A stretch of 64,000 bases of DNA from Amphibacillus marinus (GCF_900110345.1 NZ_FODJ01000008.1:62001-126000); one strand, 5' to 3'. Numbered from the stretch's first letter, positions 1 to 9,153 are shown. Numbers and translations are program-made. Notes: generated by a model not told the origin, from the letters alone.

Positions 1-1
1 A

Positions 2-289
2 CTACCAGAAGGGATATTAGCACGGAAGAAAAGTCCTTACCCAAAAACGTATCATCCCGACTACACGAAGGCAGTTGTTACTTGGATGGAAGCGATCTTG
101 TCAGATGCTGAAGCACCATTGTTTCAGATATTTGATCGAGAGACGATTAAAGAACTAGTAGGGAATGAAGGAGAAACGATTGATGAACCGTGGTTCGGAC
201 AATTAATGCAGGGACCTCAGTTATTAGCCTATTTAGCCCAGTTTGATTATTGGTTGCGAACTTACAAGGTACAATTAGACTTTTCTTAA
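2..289 (+). CDS. asnB: asparagine synthetase B, C-terminal fragment
   Basis: This is the last 95 residues of a glutamine-hydrolysing asparagine synthetase, read in frame from the window edge. The motif RKKSPYPKTYHP is characteristic of the C-terminal synthetase domain of AsnB/AsnO enzymes, which use ATP and glutamine-derived ammonia to amidate aspartate. The N-terminal glutaminase domain and the active-site Cys lie outside the window. The family is normally about 615-630 aa. The gene converges on the DegV gene, and a shared hairpin separates them. The call rests on that one motif and the C-terminal position. Confidence 0.8.
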   Translation, partial: LPEGILARKKSPYPKTYHPDYTKAVVTWMEAILSDAEAPLFQIFDRETIKELVGNEGETIDEPWFGQLMQGPQLLAYLAQFDYWLRTYKVQLDFS

Positions 290-309
290 GTGTTGTGTAA
301 ATAAATAAA

Positions 310-337
310 TGGCGGTAATCTAGACTGATTACCGCCA
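310..337. terminator. bidirectional hairpin terminator
   Basis: An 11-bp perfect stem (TGGCGGTAATC with GATTACCGCCA) sits between the convergent asnB and DegV genes. A-rich sequence upstream and T/A-rich sequence downstream suit termination from either side. Confidence 0.7.
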
Positions 338-359
338 CTTATTAACTTATATGAAATAA

Positions 360-1220
360 TTACTCATATTTGTCATTTGAGAAAAATAAAGCAATTGTAC
401 CTGGACCGGAGTGGGCACCAATACTTGAACCTACCATTCTAATTTTAATTTCTTTGACATCATAGCGTACTTTGATCAATTCCGCTAGTTCCTCTGCTCG
501 TTCTAGTGAGTCACCATGGCTAATTCCAATTGTTTGATTGCTGAAATCAGTCCCTCGCTCACTCATAATTGCAAGCATGCGTTGAAAGACTTTTTTTGAG
601 CCTCTGATCTTTTCAAGGGGGATTAATTTTCCAGCATTCATATGAAGTAAAGGTTTAATTTTAAGCAATGTTCCAACAAAGGCAGCTGATTTGCTCACTC
701 TGCCACCTCGATATAAGTACTCTAGATCGTCTACTGTAAAGATATGCTCCATATGATTAGCTTGATATTGACAAGCTGCTGTTACTTCCTCTAACGTACG
801 CCCTTCTTTTGCTAGTTCAGCTGCCTTAATAACGACAAGACCATAACCAAAGGAAGCGCACTTGGTATCGATCGTCTCTAATGACCAATCCGGATAACTC
901 TCTTGTACCTCCTTAGCAGCAATTACTGCTGATTGGTATGTTCCGGATAGTTCTGAAGAGAAAGCTAAATAGAGGCAGGGTTGTCCGATTTCAGCGTATT
1001 TAATAAAAGTATCTTTAAAATCTTGAGGTGTGACCTGAGATGTTTTTGGTGCTTTTCCTGCACGCATCGCATCATATACTGTCTTGGCGGATATTGTCTT
1101 ACCATCTAAATATGTTTCATCGTCTAGAAGAACGGTAAGGCTCACATTGTCAATGTCATAATTTAAATAGTCCTCTTGATTTAAATCACAAGCAGAATCA
1201 GCAATTATTTTCACGTTCAT
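360..1220 (-). CDS. DegV family fatty-acid-binding protein
   Basis: A 286-aa cytosolic DegV-family protein. The family binds a fatty acid between two alpha/beta domains, and FakB members present it to the kinase FakA. The start is the ATG at 1220, which follows a good GGAGGT site and gives MNVKIIADSACDL. Further upstream in-frame codons lack a ribosome site. The DSACDL N-terminus and the central YRGGRVSKSAAF segment are family hallmarks. Together with the neighbouring YitT, HAD and MIP18 genes it recalls yitS-yitT-yitU-yitW of B. subtilis. The lipid preference cannot be read from the sequence. Confidence 0.9.
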   Translation of the reverse strand: MNVKIIADSACDLNQEDYLNYDIDNVSLTVLLDDETYLDGKTISAKTVYDAMRAGKAPKTSQVTPQDFKDTFIKYAEIGQPCLYLAFSSELSGTYQSAVIAAKEVQESYPDWSLETIDTKCASFGYGLVVIKAAELAKEGRTLEEVTAACQYQANHMEHIFTVDDLEYLYRGGRVSKSAAFVGTLLKIKPLLHMNAGKLIPLEKIRGSKKVFQRMLAIMSERGTDFSNQTIGISHGDSLERAEELAELIKVRYDVKEIKIRMVGSSIGAHSGPGTIALFFSNDKYE

Positions 1221-1592
1221 ATTTACAGACCTCCATATTTTTTTGGTGAATTTAAAAAAGAATGATTGCATTACATATACTTCTAGTTTATAGTTAGCGT
1301 GGTCATTCGTCAAAAGTTATTTTTTGAAAGATCAACTTTCATACATGTAACCATGGTCACTATCTTTAGAATAAATTTAGCTGATTAAGGTTTAGTAATT
1401 ACGATTGCTGGCTAACACTTTAAATAGTAGGTTTTTATCGCAGATTAACAATTAGTAAAACCCCAAATCAGTGTTTCTTTTGCGAGGACGCACTTGGGGC
1501 ATACCTTTAGGTGCATGCTCGTGCTATTAAGGATCAGTAGGAGATAAACAAAATGCACGGATTGAAGATTCACTTTACAAGGGGGAATACTC

Positions 1593-2441
1593 ATGTTTAT
1601 TTTTGAAGCAAAACGAATTGTTGTTGTGATCATTGGTGGGTTAATTAATGCCATCGCTCTTAATTTCTTCTTTATTAGCGCAGATGTTTATGCCAGTGGT
1701 TTTACTGGGATGGCTCAAATTATTTTTACAGTTTTGTCGGAGTTTTTAAATGTAGATTTTATTAGCACAGGAATCTTGCTCTTACTGTTAAATATTCCTG
1801 TAGCATTATTAGGTTGGTTTAAAGTAGGTCGTCATTTCACAATTTATAGTATTCTGTCAGTTTTAATGACCACGGTATTTCTTGAAATTATCCCGATCCG
1901 ATCCTTTTCAAGTGATATCATGTTAAATGCGGTTTTTGGTGGTGTGCTCGGGGGTTTTGGCGTTGGTATTACATTAAAATGGGGTGCTTCCACAGGAGGG
2001 TCGGATATCTTAGCAATGGTAATGTCGCGCATGAAGGACAAACCCATTGGCGGTTATTTAATGATTATTAATGGAATTATTATCTTCTTAGCGGGTGTAT
2101 TAAATGAGCCGGAAAATGCTCTTTACACACTATTAGCTCTGTATGTATCAACGCGTGTTATTGACGGTATTCATACGCGTCATGAAAAGGTTACGGCAAT
2201 GATTGTGACAAAAAGAACGGATGATCTCCAAAGTGCCATTCATAAAAGAGTAGTAAGAGGTATAACGATTTTACCAGCGAGAGGTGCGTATTCAAAGGAG
2301 GATAAGTCAATGCTCATTGTGGTTATTACAAGATATGAGCTATATGACTTAGAACGAATCATTAAAGAAGTTGATCCAGAAGCATTTACAAATATTGTCC
2401 AAACAGCTGATGTATATGGCTTTTTTAGAAAAGATAATTAA
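1593..2441 (+). CDS. yitT: YitT family membrane protein (DUF161/DUF2179)
   Basis: A 282-aa integral membrane protein with about five or six hydrophobic segments in the first 180 residues, including the glycine-rich GGVLGGFGVGITLKWGASTGGSDI signature region. A soluble DUF2179 domain follows, containing VTAMIVTKRTDDLQ and RGITILPARGAYS. Function is unknown for the family. AAGGGGG precedes the ATG at a normal distance. The gene is divergent from DegV. A 9-bp bulged hairpin (1461-1499) lies in the leader, but it has no T-tract and resembles no riboswitch I know. Confidence 0.9.
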   Translation: MFIFEAKRIVVVIIGGLINAIALNFFFISADVYASGFTGMAQIIFTVLSEFLNVDFISTGILLLLLNIPVALLGWFKVGRHFTIYSILSVLMTTVFLEIIPIRSFSSDIMLNAVFGGVLGGFGVGITLKWGASTGGSDILAMVMSRMKDKPIGGYLMIINGIIIFLAGVLNEPENALYTLLALYVSTRVIDGIHTRHEKVTAMIVTKRTDDLQSAIHKRVVRGITILPARGAYSKEDKSMLIVVITRYELYDLERIIKEVDPEAFTNIVQTADVYGFFRKDN

Positions 2442-2444
2442 CTT

Positions 2445-2475
2445 AGTTTGACCGCCACTAAATGGCGGTCAAACT
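2445..2475 (+). terminator. hairpin terminator after yitT
   Basis: A 13-bp perfect stem, AGTTTGACCGCCA with TGGCGGTCAAACT, starts 4 bp after the yitT stop codon. The T-run after it is weak. Confidence 0.65.
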
Positions 2476-2532
2476 TATAAATATGTCGGTTAAAATTAAT
2501 TTAATTTATGATAGAATGAATTTAACAATTAA

Positions 2533-2626
2533 ATGTGCAATATGCACATAAACATTACCCCCCCTAAGCATATTTCGACAAGGTAATGTTACGGAGCCCG
2601 GCTGCATATGGTCAGGGCTTTTTTTC
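2533..2626 (+). ncRNA. unrecognised structured small RNA with C-rich loop
   Basis: Three consecutive hairpins lie in the gap between yitT and the histidine kinase gene. They are ATGTGCA/TGCACAT (2533-2549), AACATTACC/GGTAATGTT (2551-2590) with a 22-nt loop holding CCCCCCTAAG, and AGCCC/GGGCT (2595-2619) followed by eight T. The last is a textbook intrinsic terminator. A possible sigma-A promoter, TTAAAA then a 16-nt spacer then TAGAAT, lies just upstream near 2490-2518. The C-rich loop resembles the seed regions of Firmicutes trans-acting sRNAs such as RoxS. I do not recognise the family. It could instead be an attenuating leader for the kinase gene. Confidence 0.55.
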
Positions 2627-2747
2627 TTGAATAATCAACAATTGTGTAATCGCTGCTCATGTTTAATAATGACAGTCTATAGTGACCAATTTAGAGTTAA
2701 TATAGGAATAATCCGATATTTGTAAGATGGAGAGGAGACTAACAATC

Positions 2748-5045
2748 TTGAAGCGATTTCTGCAACGGTTAAAGTCACATCGTTTACTTGTAATCTTTTT
2801 TATTTCTATTATCCTTATTCATATGTATTTGCTAATTAATAATTTTCAGCCCTTAATTGGCATTAACCTCACTCAGGAAAATGATCAACATTACCGGATT
2901 ACCTCATTTGATCGGCTTGGCTGGGGCAGGACAAGTGGATTAGCAGTTAACGATCAAGTGATCTATGTTAATAATCAGTCAGTTGAAGCTTTTACAACTG
3001 TTCAAACACATAATCGAATTGAAGGAGCTCAAACGATTACGGTTGATCGTATTGGTCAACTTTATGTTTACGAGGTCAGTTATCATAGTGATTTATTTTA
3101 TCAATATATTTTCTATCTTCTTTTACCGTTATTGTTTTTTTTATTTTGTCTACTTACGTCATTTATCCTTTATCAGCGTAATCCAGATCAAAAAAGTGCC
3201 CAGCTATTAATTATAATGTCACTGCTTATTAGCCTTGCCTACAACTCATCAAGCTTGGCAAATAAACTGTTTTTTTCAGCTGAAGTAATAATGGTTAGTG
3301 TATTGTTGCTATCTCCATGTTTTTTCTTTCATTTCGTTTATTTGTTATTTACTGAAAAAAAGAAAAATTGGTTTACCGTAAAGCTGGTGTACTTTTTATA
3401 CGCAGTTGCCACTATTGCAGTGGTTAGTGTATTGCTTAACTGGCAAACTATACAAAGTGATCAGATTACATCACCATTTTTCTCAATTATTATGTTGATT
3501 ATTTTTTTTCAACTTTTCCGTGGTGCTTATCTTTTGCGCTTTGACCCGGCAATTGATAGCATTTATGGTATATTATTATCAATTGGACTTGCAATTTCGC
3601 CTTTTTTATTTCTTTACACCATTCCACAGGTGTTATTTGGTCTCCAATTTATATATGTGGAAGTGTCAAATGTCTTTTTATTCTTTATCCCTGCTGGTTT
3701 CCTCTATTTAATTGTTTCTGATCAACTTTACCTGCTGAAAATAAAAATTAAGCAGCTTCCCTATTACTTGATGCTTGCCTTTTTTTTAGCAATTAGTATG
3801 ACCATTATGCATGTTTCCTTCATAAGTGAGGTATTTAATCCAAGACAAATCGTGCAATTCTTTGTTTATACCTTTTTAACCGGCTTGCTCTTGTTATTTC
3901 TTAAGAAACAGTTGGATTACTATTTTCGATTACAACTATTTGTATCACAGGAAAATTATCAAGCTAGTTTATATCGATTTAGTGAAGCAATAAAAATGGA
4001 GAAGAGTAAGGATCAAATTGTTGCAGCAGCTCAACGTGAGATTCGTGAAGTGTTGAATACTGTCCATATTGAGATAGCTGAATTACATGAACCTGTCTTT
4101 AGTAATGAAGCTCTACAGGGACTTCGACCAATTTTCATACCATTAATTCGTACTTATCAAGGACAACCATTAGTTATGGGAAAGATTTATAATCGCAATG
4201 AGCTTTGTGCAATATCGATTAATCAAAAAAACGAGCAGCCTTTAGTCTTCTTTCTGGCACTGAACAAGGGCTTAAGACGAGAGCAACTTGATTGGCTATC
4301 TAGCTTAGCCCAATTCACCAACCTTGCCTTAGAAAATCAATTAAAAATTGATGATCTTCTGGCCGAATTGGAGCAAATCAAATTTTCTGGTGACATGAGT
4401 TGGTTATCAAAGCTCCTTTTTCATTGGTCGGAGAATGAGCGCAGAACTTTAGCACAAGATATTCATGATTCTTTCCTTCAGGATCTTATTGTGTTAAAAA
4501 GAAATATTGAAGGAATTAAGGATATTAAGCGGGCAGATCAAAAGAATAAGCAATTAGAAGCGGTTGAACAGGATATTCAAGATATGGTATATGATGTTAG
4601 GGAAACGTGCATGTTCTTATATCCAACGATTATCGAAGAAATCGGTTTAATTGAAGCACTTCAGGAATTAGCTGCAAAGTTTAGATTGCAATCTAATAGT
4701 GTGTTAGATTTTAAGATAACAATTCATGAACACAGAACATACTCTAAAGATGTTAAAATGGCAGTTTATCGTATTGTCCAGGAATGGTTAAATAATGCAC
4801 GGAAGCACGCAAAAGCAAATCATGTTAAAATTGACTTACAGGAAAGAAGTGGCGAATTGTGCTGTCAATATATTGATGATGGAGTTGGAATAGCCTCTGG
4901 CGGTTGGCCGACATCTTATCATAATATGGGTTTACTATCAATTAAAGAGCGTGTTAGAAGCTTGCAAGGTCATGTCTCACTTGACACTAAGGAAAAGCAG
5001 GGTGTGAGAATGATCGTTACGCTACCGTATCAAGAAGGAGAATAA
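2748..5045 (+). CDS. ComP-like membrane sensor histidine kinase
   Basis: A 765-aa kinase from the TTG at 2748, chosen because GGAGAGGAG lies 10 nt upstream. An in-frame ATG at 2727 has no ribosome site. The order is an N-terminal membrane anchor, an extracytoplasmic PDZ-like stretch (GLAVNDQVIYVNNQSV), about seven further membrane segments to residue 400, a GAF-like linker and a HisKA_3/HATPase_c core. The H-box is AQDIHDSFLQDL with His near residue 573, and the N-box is VQEWLNNARKHAKA. Length and layout match ComP of B. subtilis. It lies 4 bp from its response regulator. No comQ or comX-like gene precedes it, so the ligand is unknown. Confidence 0.85.
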   Translation: MKRFLQRLKSHRLLVIFFISIILIHMYLLINNFQPLIGINLTQENDQHYRITSFDRLGWGRTSGLAVNDQVIYVNNQSVEAFTTVQTHNRIEGAQTITVDRIGQLYVYEVSYHSDLFYQYIFYLLLPLLFFLFCLLTSFILYQRNPDQKSAQLLIIMSLLISLAYNSSSLANKLFFSAEVIMVSVLLLSPCFFFHFVYLLFTEKKKNWFTVKLVYFLYAVATIAVVSVLLNWQTIQSDQITSPFFSIIMLIIFFQLFRGAYLLRFDPAIDSIYGILLSIGLAISPFLFLYTIPQVLFGLQFIYVEVSNVFLFFIPAGFLYLIVSDQLYLLKIKIKQLPYYLMLAFFLAISMTIMHVSFISEVFNPRQIVQFFVYTFLTGLLLLFLKKQLDYYFRLQLFVSQENYQASLYRFSEAIKMEKSKDQIVAAAQREIREVLNTVHIEIAELHEPVFSNEALQGLRPIFIPLIRTYQGQPLVMGKIYNRNELCAISINQKNEQPLVFFLALNKGLRREQLDWLSSLAQFTNLALENQLKIDDLLAELEQIKFSGDMSWLSKLLFHWSENERRTLAQDIHDSFLQDLIVLKRNIEGIKDIKRADQKNKQLEAVEQDIQDMVYDVRETCMFLYPTIIEEIGLIEALQELAAKFRLQSNSVLDFKITIHEHRTYSKDVKMAVYRIVQEWLNNARKHAKANHVKIDLQERSGELCCQYIDDGVGIASGGWPTSYHNMGLLSIKERVRSLQGHVSLDTKEKQGVRMIVTLPYQEGE

Positions 5046-5049
5046 TGTA

Positions 5050-5694
5050 ATGAAAACAATCTTGATTGTTGATGATCATAAGATGGTTGGAGAAGGAACA
5101 AAGCGCCTATTAAGTGACGAGCAGAACTTAATAGTTGATTTTGTTTCAACAGGTGCTAAGGCACTAGAGATGCTTGATAACAAGGAATATGATTTATACA
5201 TAATTGATTTGAACATGCCAGATCAGAATGGCATTGAGCTTACTCAAGCGATCAAAGAGAAATATGCTAATGCTAGAATTTTAATTTATACGGGTTATGA
5301 TACAAGTGCATATTTTAATAGGTTAGCAGATATAGGTGTAATTGGCTTTTTAAGTAAAAGTTATTCAAACGAACAGTTTGTTCATGCTGTGATGTGTGCC
5401 TTGGCTGATCTTGCTGTTATCCCGGCAAAGTGGTTATATGAATTAAGACGGACAGATCATAGTGCTCAATTGATGAACGGTGATCACGTCTCACTAACTG
5501 ATATGGAACAAGAAGTACTCATTCTTGTAAATAAGGGAATGTCAAATGACGATATTGCAGAACATATTAATGTGAGTCGGCGTACTGTTGAGCGATACTT
5601 AACTAAAATTTTTCAAAAAATGAATGTAAGCTCAAGAGCTGAAGCAATTGAGACAGGCAAGAAAATAGGTGTTTTACCAGAAATTATTTTATAA
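5050..5694 (+). CDS. ComA-like NarL/LuxR-family response regulator
   Basis: A 214-aa regulator, the same length as ComA. The receiver domain has the acidic pair D8-D9, phospho-acceptor D53 in YIIDLNMPDQ and the conserved Lys in FLSKSY. A LuxR-type helix-turn-helix follows (SLTDMEQEVLILVNKGMSNDDIAEHINVSRRTVERYL, from about residue 147). It is the partner of the upstream kinase and is probably cotranscribed with it. Whether it controls competence cannot be told without the target promoters. The insertion sequence lies about 70 bp downstream and does not disrupt the gene. Confidence 0.87.
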   Translation: MKTILIVDDHKMVGEGTKRLLSDEQNLIVDFVSTGAKALEMLDNKEYDLYIIDLNMPDQNGIELTQAIKEKYANARILIYTGYDTSAYFNRLADIGVIGFLSKSYSNEQFVHAVMCALADLAVIPAKWLYELRRTDHSAQLMNGDHVSLTDMEQEVLILVNKGMSNDDIAEHINVSRRTVERYLTKIFQKMNVSSRAEAIETGKKIGVLPEIIL

Positions 5695-5763
5695 TAGGAA
5701 CTCTTTTATTACCTAAAGAAAGCTGTTAGGAAGAACATCTGTTACCTACTAATTGAGAATTCA

Positions 5764-7151
5764 GGTTCTACGTCAAATGTTGGGGTGAGCTCATGCTTAC
5801 TCCTTCATTTATAAAACTCGCGTGTTAATATGTTTGTATTGGTGATGCAATAAGATTTTCAATCTAAAGCGGTCAAATCGACGGAAACCAAAGGCATTTC
5901 GCTTGATCACTTTGGTCTGATTATTCATCCCCTCGATATAACCATTGTGTAGATCAAAGGCAAAACTATTGAGAATCTCTTTTTGCCAATTTTTAAAGGT
6001 TTCGATCGCTTTCGTAAAGGCTGGTATTTCAGCTGTTCGAACGCGCTCATAAAAATCATATAAGTGCTCCTTAAGGGTTGATAAATCTGTGTAACCTAAG
6101 GTCTTTGCCTCTTCAAACCATATCCGATAAGCTTCTTTTAGGTCATAAGCTTTCCTCAATCCTTCGGATAAATTTAAATAACGCATTAAATACCAGTGTT
6201 GTTTTTCTGACAAATGCTCTTTTTTCTTATGGAAGACATGTTTCATTCGCTTGCACTTTTTGCGATCGTACGTACTAAACGTTTTCTGTTCTTCTCTTTT
6301 GACGCGTTCCAGAGCCCAATTGATATAACGACAAAAATGAAAACGATCAGCCACCACAATGGGTTTTCCTAAAGCTTGATCGACAGCTGCCTTAAAGGAT
6401 GGGCTCATATCCATCACAACCATATCTACCTGCTGACCGTGCTTTTTCAAGTATGCCTTCACCGTTTCTTTTTTACGATCCGGCAGGATCTCTAGCGGTG
6501 TTCGCTTTATGGGATCAGCAATTAACGTTTGGTATTTCTCACCTCCTGCATCCCCTTTGTATTCATCAATGGCAATGATAGGTGGGAGCGTCTTTGTCTC
6601 CTCTAATAAGCTTGCACCTACTTCATCAAAGCGACGCATAATCGTGGTGGGGGAAGTATTGAACCGTAAAGCTATATCTCGAAAGTTCTTTCCGTGAATA
6701 AGCTCCAGAGCTACAGCCTGTTTAAAGGCTTTCGATTGACGCTGGTAACGTGATACCAAGCTATTTTGTTCATAGAAACGTTTGCCACAGGCCGAAGCAC
6801 TACATCTATAGCGTCTTTTAGCGTAAAAGATGCGCGTTTCCCTCGCAAATATTTTCGTATGCTGGATCTTTTGAATACGATAGTCATGCACCTTCTCTGT
6901 TTCTGCATGACACTCTGGACATTCATGAGATTTGATCCCTAACTCCAAATGAATATGAAAGACACCCGCTTGTTCTTTACTTTTTTTAATTCGAAATTCT
7001 TCTAAACCTGGTAGAGATATGTTAGAATGCACTTACACGCAACTCCTTTTGTTTTGTTTTAGTGGTTTAAAACAAGTCTAACAAATTTAGGAGTTTGCGT
7101 GTTTTCTTTTTGTTTGATTTTTTTCTCTACCCCAACATATATTTTAGAGCC
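5764..7151 (-). mobile_element. intact ISL3-family insertion sequence
   Basis: A 1388-bp element whose ends form imperfect inverted repeats, with 17 of 23 positions matching. The left end begins GGTTCTACG and the right end, read inward, begins GGCTCTAAA. Both share ATGTTGGGGT. It is flanked by a perfect 8-bp direct repeat, AGAATTCA (5756-5763 and 7152-7159), the target duplication size usual for ISL3. One full-length transposase fills it. The intact duplication and open frame suggest a recent insertion. Confidence 0.93.
5809..7032 (-). CDS. ISL3-family transposase
   Basis: A 407-aa DDE transposase. The N-terminus carries a zinc-ribbon (HECPECHAETEKVHDY, then RRYRCSASACGKRFYE) and a helix-turn-helix (NFRDIALRFNTSPTTIMRRFDE). 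The catalytic segment shows the acidic residues in IIAIDEYKGD, DMVVMDMSPSFKAAV and HNGYIEGMNNQTKVIKR, as expected of DDE_Tnp_ISL3. The length is normal and there is no frameshift, so it is probably active. It reads opposite to the upstream comA-like gene. Confidence 0.95.
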   Translation of the reverse strand: MHSNISLPGLEEFRIKKSKEQAGVFHIHLELGIKSHECPECHAETEKVHDYRIQKIQHTKIFARETRIFYAKRRYRCSASACGKRFYEQNSLVSRYQRQSKAFKQAVALELIHGKNFRDIALRFNTSPTTIMRRFDEVGASLLEETKTLPPIIAIDEYKGDAGGEKYQTLIADPIKRTPLEILPDRKKETVKAYLKKHGQQVDMVVMDMSPSFKAAVDQALGKPIVVADRFHFCRYINWALERVKREEQKTFSTYDRKKCKRMKHVFHKKKEHLSEKQHWYLMRYLNLSEGLRKAYDLKEAYRIWFEEAKTLGYTDLSTLKEHLYDFYERVRTAEIPAFTKAIETFKNWQKEILNSFAFDLHNGYIEGMNNQTKVIKRNAFGFRRFDRFRLKILLHHQYKHINTRVL

Positions 7152-7182
7152 AGAATTCAGAGGGAAACAACAAAGAAATGGA

Positions 7183-7218
7183 GCTGAGATAGAAGGTAGG
7201 TATTGCTTTTATCTCAGC
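7183..7218 (-). terminator. hairpin downstream of the Nfu_N gene
   Basis: A 9-bp stem, GCTGAGATA with TATCTCAGC, lies between the insertion sequence and the 3' end of the minus-strand Nfu_N gene. The T-run is poor, so its terminator role is tentative. Confidence 0.4.
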
Positions 7219-7285
7219 CCCTGGTTAGGAAGATGTGGCACGAAAACTAGAAAAAGAATGCGTGTCAAGTCACATGTTTTTTCTA

Positions 7286-7549
7286 TTAATAACCGTTTTG
7301 TTGCATAATCTCTTCAATTAAATGTGTCAAACCTGACCAATCTGCATCAGGGTCTTTATTGATCGTAATGAAAAATTGATAACCAAATGCATTGTCCACA
7401 CCAGGTAAAGCAATGAGTTGGTTAAGAACCTGGTACTCGCTTTCTCCACCTTTTGCGACGGAAACACTTGCGTCTCCTTGGAAAATCTGTTTGTTAGAAG
7501 TAAACTTCATTGCATTTGGATTTGGTGTAGCCTCGGCGATAACACTCAT
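7286..7549 (-). CDS. stand-alone Nfu N-terminal domain protein
   Basis: An 87-aa protein made only of the Nfu_N/scaffold domain, recognisable from TPNPNAMKF near the N-terminus and the GVDNAFGYQFFITINKDPDADWSGL segment. The domain accompanies iron-sulfur scaffold proteins. The cysteine-bearing NifU C-terminal domain is absent, and there is no cysteine at all, so it cannot itself carry a cluster. A role in Fe-S handling is inferred. The MIP18-type gene 2 kb away acts in the same process. An AGGAGG-like site precedes the ATG. Confidence 0.83.
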   Translation of the reverse strand: MSVIAEATPNPNAMKFTSNKQIFQGDASVSVAKGGESEYQVLNQLIALPGVDNAFGYQFFITINKDPDADWSGLTHLIEEIMQQNGY

Positions 7550-7648
7550 GTATAACTTCCTCCTTAAACATTGTCTTCTCTAGTTTAGCAAAACATTGAG
7601 CTAAGGTAAAAATAAATTGACCTAGCTAGTCGCTTAGTTAATAATAAC

Positions 7649-8315
7649 TTAACTTCTGCACCCTGAAAATAGTCATTAAGCTTTGGTGGTGCTTGGGAGA
7701 GATGGTATTCAGTACCTATGTTGACCCTCTTATCCGTTTGGCGCGCTATGTCGTTCCTAAAGGCAATGGATTCGCTTTCCGCGGGGCTGGCTTCTGGCCT
7801 ACAGGTTAGACGTTGTCACAAATGTTTTGGTGGGGCATGTAATTGCAAATCACTTCGGTGGGACGAGTAATCGCAGTCCCAGGACGGGACGGGTTTAGCC
7901 TAACATCCCCACTTTGTGAAGAAATGCGCGTCAAAAATGGATCTTCAGCTCATCCTGTTCCCGCAGGAGTCTCCCTATTGCTTATCTCCTCTTGGTTGGG
8001 TATTCATCATGAATGAATCTGTTCAAAAGTTAGGAGTAGAAGGGGAAATAGCGCTTATTATCGGTCATCCAGCTAAGGTGCTGGCATTTGCTGCTTCGAA
8101 AACCGAACTCTCTATCTTCTCGACCGACAAGGTGTAGCTCTAATACTGACATAAAGCGAACATATTTCTACTAAGGGTTAATAACATTAGCTTTATTTAA
8201 GAGAGGACTAATTCATCAAACGAGCTATTAGTCCTGTCAATCCGTAGACTTAATCCTTCGCCCACCCCTCAGCCAGCTTAGTTGAACCTGAATATATTGA
8301 TGCGAAAGTTGAGTT
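7649..8315. repeat. family A degenerate interspersed repeat, longest copy (A1)
   Basis: This fills the long gap between the Nfu_N and HAD genes. The outer ends are inverted: TTAACTTCTGCA on the left, and TGCGAAAGTTGAG on the right, which reads CTCAACTTTCGCA inward. Internal blocks recur in the window: AAAATAGTCATTAAGC near the left end (also at 54.5 kb), AATGGATTCGCTTT in the middle (also 9.3 and 54.6 kb), and a long right half from CTTTGTGAAGAAATGCGC to the end (also 21.7 kb). Short open frames inside it are not conserved in frame between copies. It looks like a decayed non-autonomous element. Confidence 0.72.
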
Positions 8316-8331
8316 AATAAAAAAACGAGAG

Positions 8332-9153
8332 TTAATTAAGTTTAAAGTACTCTTCAATAAATAACCCAACGCCATTTTCTTGATTGGTTTTGGTTTGATA
8401 GTTTGCAATTGCTTTTAACTCTTCAATAGCATTGCCCATTGCCACACCAACTCCGGCATATTCAAGCATTTCAAGATCATTATCCTCGTCACCAAAAGCC
8501 ATCACATGAGCAGGGTCAATATGAAAATAATGAGCAATTCGCTGCAGTGCAACTGCTTTATTCATTCCTTTTCTAACAATCTCAATAATATTCCATGGCG
8601 CACCCCATTTACGGTGCTCTATAACTGAAGCATGATCACGTTCAAGACATTGTCTTAACTCGTCAATATGTTCATCACGAGGGTGAATAAGTAGGGATGT
8701 AGGATTTTCCTTCAGTTGGTTCTTAAGACTCCCAATCCGAATCGGATTTTCTTCCTTATCTGTATGAACGATCTCCATAATTTTCTCATCGTATCGATCA
8801 AGATAAACATCACTTAGAACTTCAGCCATTATATTACGAACTTCCATGTCATAACAGGTTTGAATAATTCCCTTGGCTGTTCGAAGGGGGAGCGGGCTGT
8901 GTAGTACTTTCCATTTTTGATCATGTGGATGATGGAGATAGGCACCGTTAAAATTTATCATCGGTGTATCTAAGCCTAATTCATGATAGTAGTCAAGACT
9001 AGCTCGGTGGGGTCTACCAGTTGCAATAACAACAATGTGACCGGCATCACGTGCCTTTTGAATAATTGATTTGTTTCTTGAACTAATTGTTTTGCTATCT
9101 GTTAATAAAGTTCCATCAAGATCTAATGCTATTAAATGTTTTTTGTTTGTCAT
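8332..9153 (-). CDS. Cof-type HAD-superfamily phosphatase (YitU-like)
   Basis: A 273-aa cytosolic hydrolase. HAD motif I is ALDLDGTLL near residue 9, with the nucleophile in DLDGT. Motif II is VIATGRPH, and motif IV is AFGDEDNDLEML. The large cap between motifs II and III is type IIB, as in sugar-phosphate and flavin phosphatases. The substrate is unknown. B. subtilis has a HAD gene (yitU) near yitS-yitT, which fits the neighbourhood. GAGGTG precedes the ATG at normal spacing. Confidence 0.9.
   Translation of the reverse strand: MTNKKHLIALDLDGTLLTDSKTISSRNKSIIQKARDAGHIVVIATGRPHRASLDYYHELGLDTPMINFNGAYLHHPHDQKWKVLHSPLPLRTAKGIIQTCYDMEVRNIMAEVLSDVYLDRYDEKIMEIVHTDKEENPIRIGSLKNQLKENPTSLLIHPRDEHIDELRQCLERDHASVIEHRKWGAPWNIIEIVRKGMNKAVALQRIAHYFHIDPAHVMAFGDEDNDLEMLEYAGVGVAMGNAIEELKAIANYQTKTNQENGVGLFIEEYFKLN

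Noticed and set aside
1461-1499. Bulged CCCCAA/TTGGGG hairpin upstream of yitT as a riboswitch
   Set aside because: It has no T-run or known core motif and lies in a divergent region. Too weak to list as a regulator.
2442-2747. A ComX-like pheromone gene before the ComP-like kinase
   Set aside because: No plausible small open frame with a ribosome site and C-terminal Trp region lies in this gap. It is occupied by hairpins.
7916-8137. A 73-aa open frame inside repeat A1
   Set aside because: The aligned copy at 21.7 kb breaks the frame with indels, and no ribosome site precedes it.
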